This document shows, piece by piece, positions 15,059 through 15,082 of a DNA stretch of 15,082 nucleotides (positions are counted from its first letter, which is position 1; every line of letters starts with the position of its first letter). The position numbers and the translations under genes are program-made. Under the pieces are notes generated by a model. It saw nothing but the letters and a program-made list of their open reading frames with translations. It was not told the DNA's origin and did not search any database. The DNA is from Bacteroidales bacterium (GTDB lineage Bacteria > Bacteroidota > Bacteroidia > Bacteroidales > Bacteroidaceae), in assembly GCA_004555425.1 (NCBI GenBank), contig SFID01000053.1, forward strand, positions 1-15,082, given 5' to 3'.

Positions 15059-15082
15059 CAAAAAACAACTAGATTTTTTCTT

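Overview
The window looks like a piece of a Bacteroidales chromosome, probably Prevotellaceae or a close relative. The evidence is the predicted TAnnTTTG-type -7 promoter boxes, the absence of obvious Shine-Dalgarno sequences, the lipoprotein form of TamA (TamL) next to a very large TamB, and a serine-type sulfatase with a signal peptide. Coding regions are GC-rich, which creates many long antisense shadow frames. The intergenic regions are AT-rich or full of repeats. The genus is an inference.

Layout. 1-346 is non-coding: a three-hairpin REP-like element (34-136), a stretch with nothing recognisable, and the tamB promoter. 347-9288 holds three plus-strand genes: tamB (inner-membrane-anchored periplasmic bridge), tamL (lipoprotein Omp85 barrel) and a sodium:solute symporter. 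The tamB-tamL gap of 326 bp is occupied almost completely by an array of short hairpins and by 7-bp repeats. From 9392 onward all genes are on the minus strand: an M48 metalloprotease, a ComF-type phosphoribosyltransferase protein, a secreted sulfatase, and a phosphohexomutase (GlmM-like). The gap between the mutase and the sulfatase is a second hairpin cluster. The right edge (14756-15082) holds the mutase promoter, a short direct repeat and a strong GC-rich hairpin.

How the genes work together. TamB and TamL should form the translocation and assembly module spanning the envelope. The M48 protease (exported) and the sulfatase (exported, needing an anaerobic sulfatase-maturating enzyme encoded elsewhere) are also envelope or periplasmic proteins. 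GlmM would supply glucosamine-1-phosphate for UDP-GlcNAc, hence peptidoglycan and LPS. The set is housekeeping or envelope-centred. I see no defence system, CRISPR array, transposase, phage gene or polysaccharide utilisation locus here.

The most unusual content is in the repeats. Two unlinked gene 3' ends (tamB and glmM) carry arrays of palindromes with three-base loops separated by a CTAGTTTCA-like spacer, and both arrays contain the same 36-nt module (35/36 identical). Some units in the glmM array look like chimeras of arms from different hairpins. Two other intergenic regions carry heptamer arrays with a TTAG core. These repeats run into the genes: they contain or touch the TAG stop codons of tamB, glmM and the symporter gene, and the TTG start codon of tamL.
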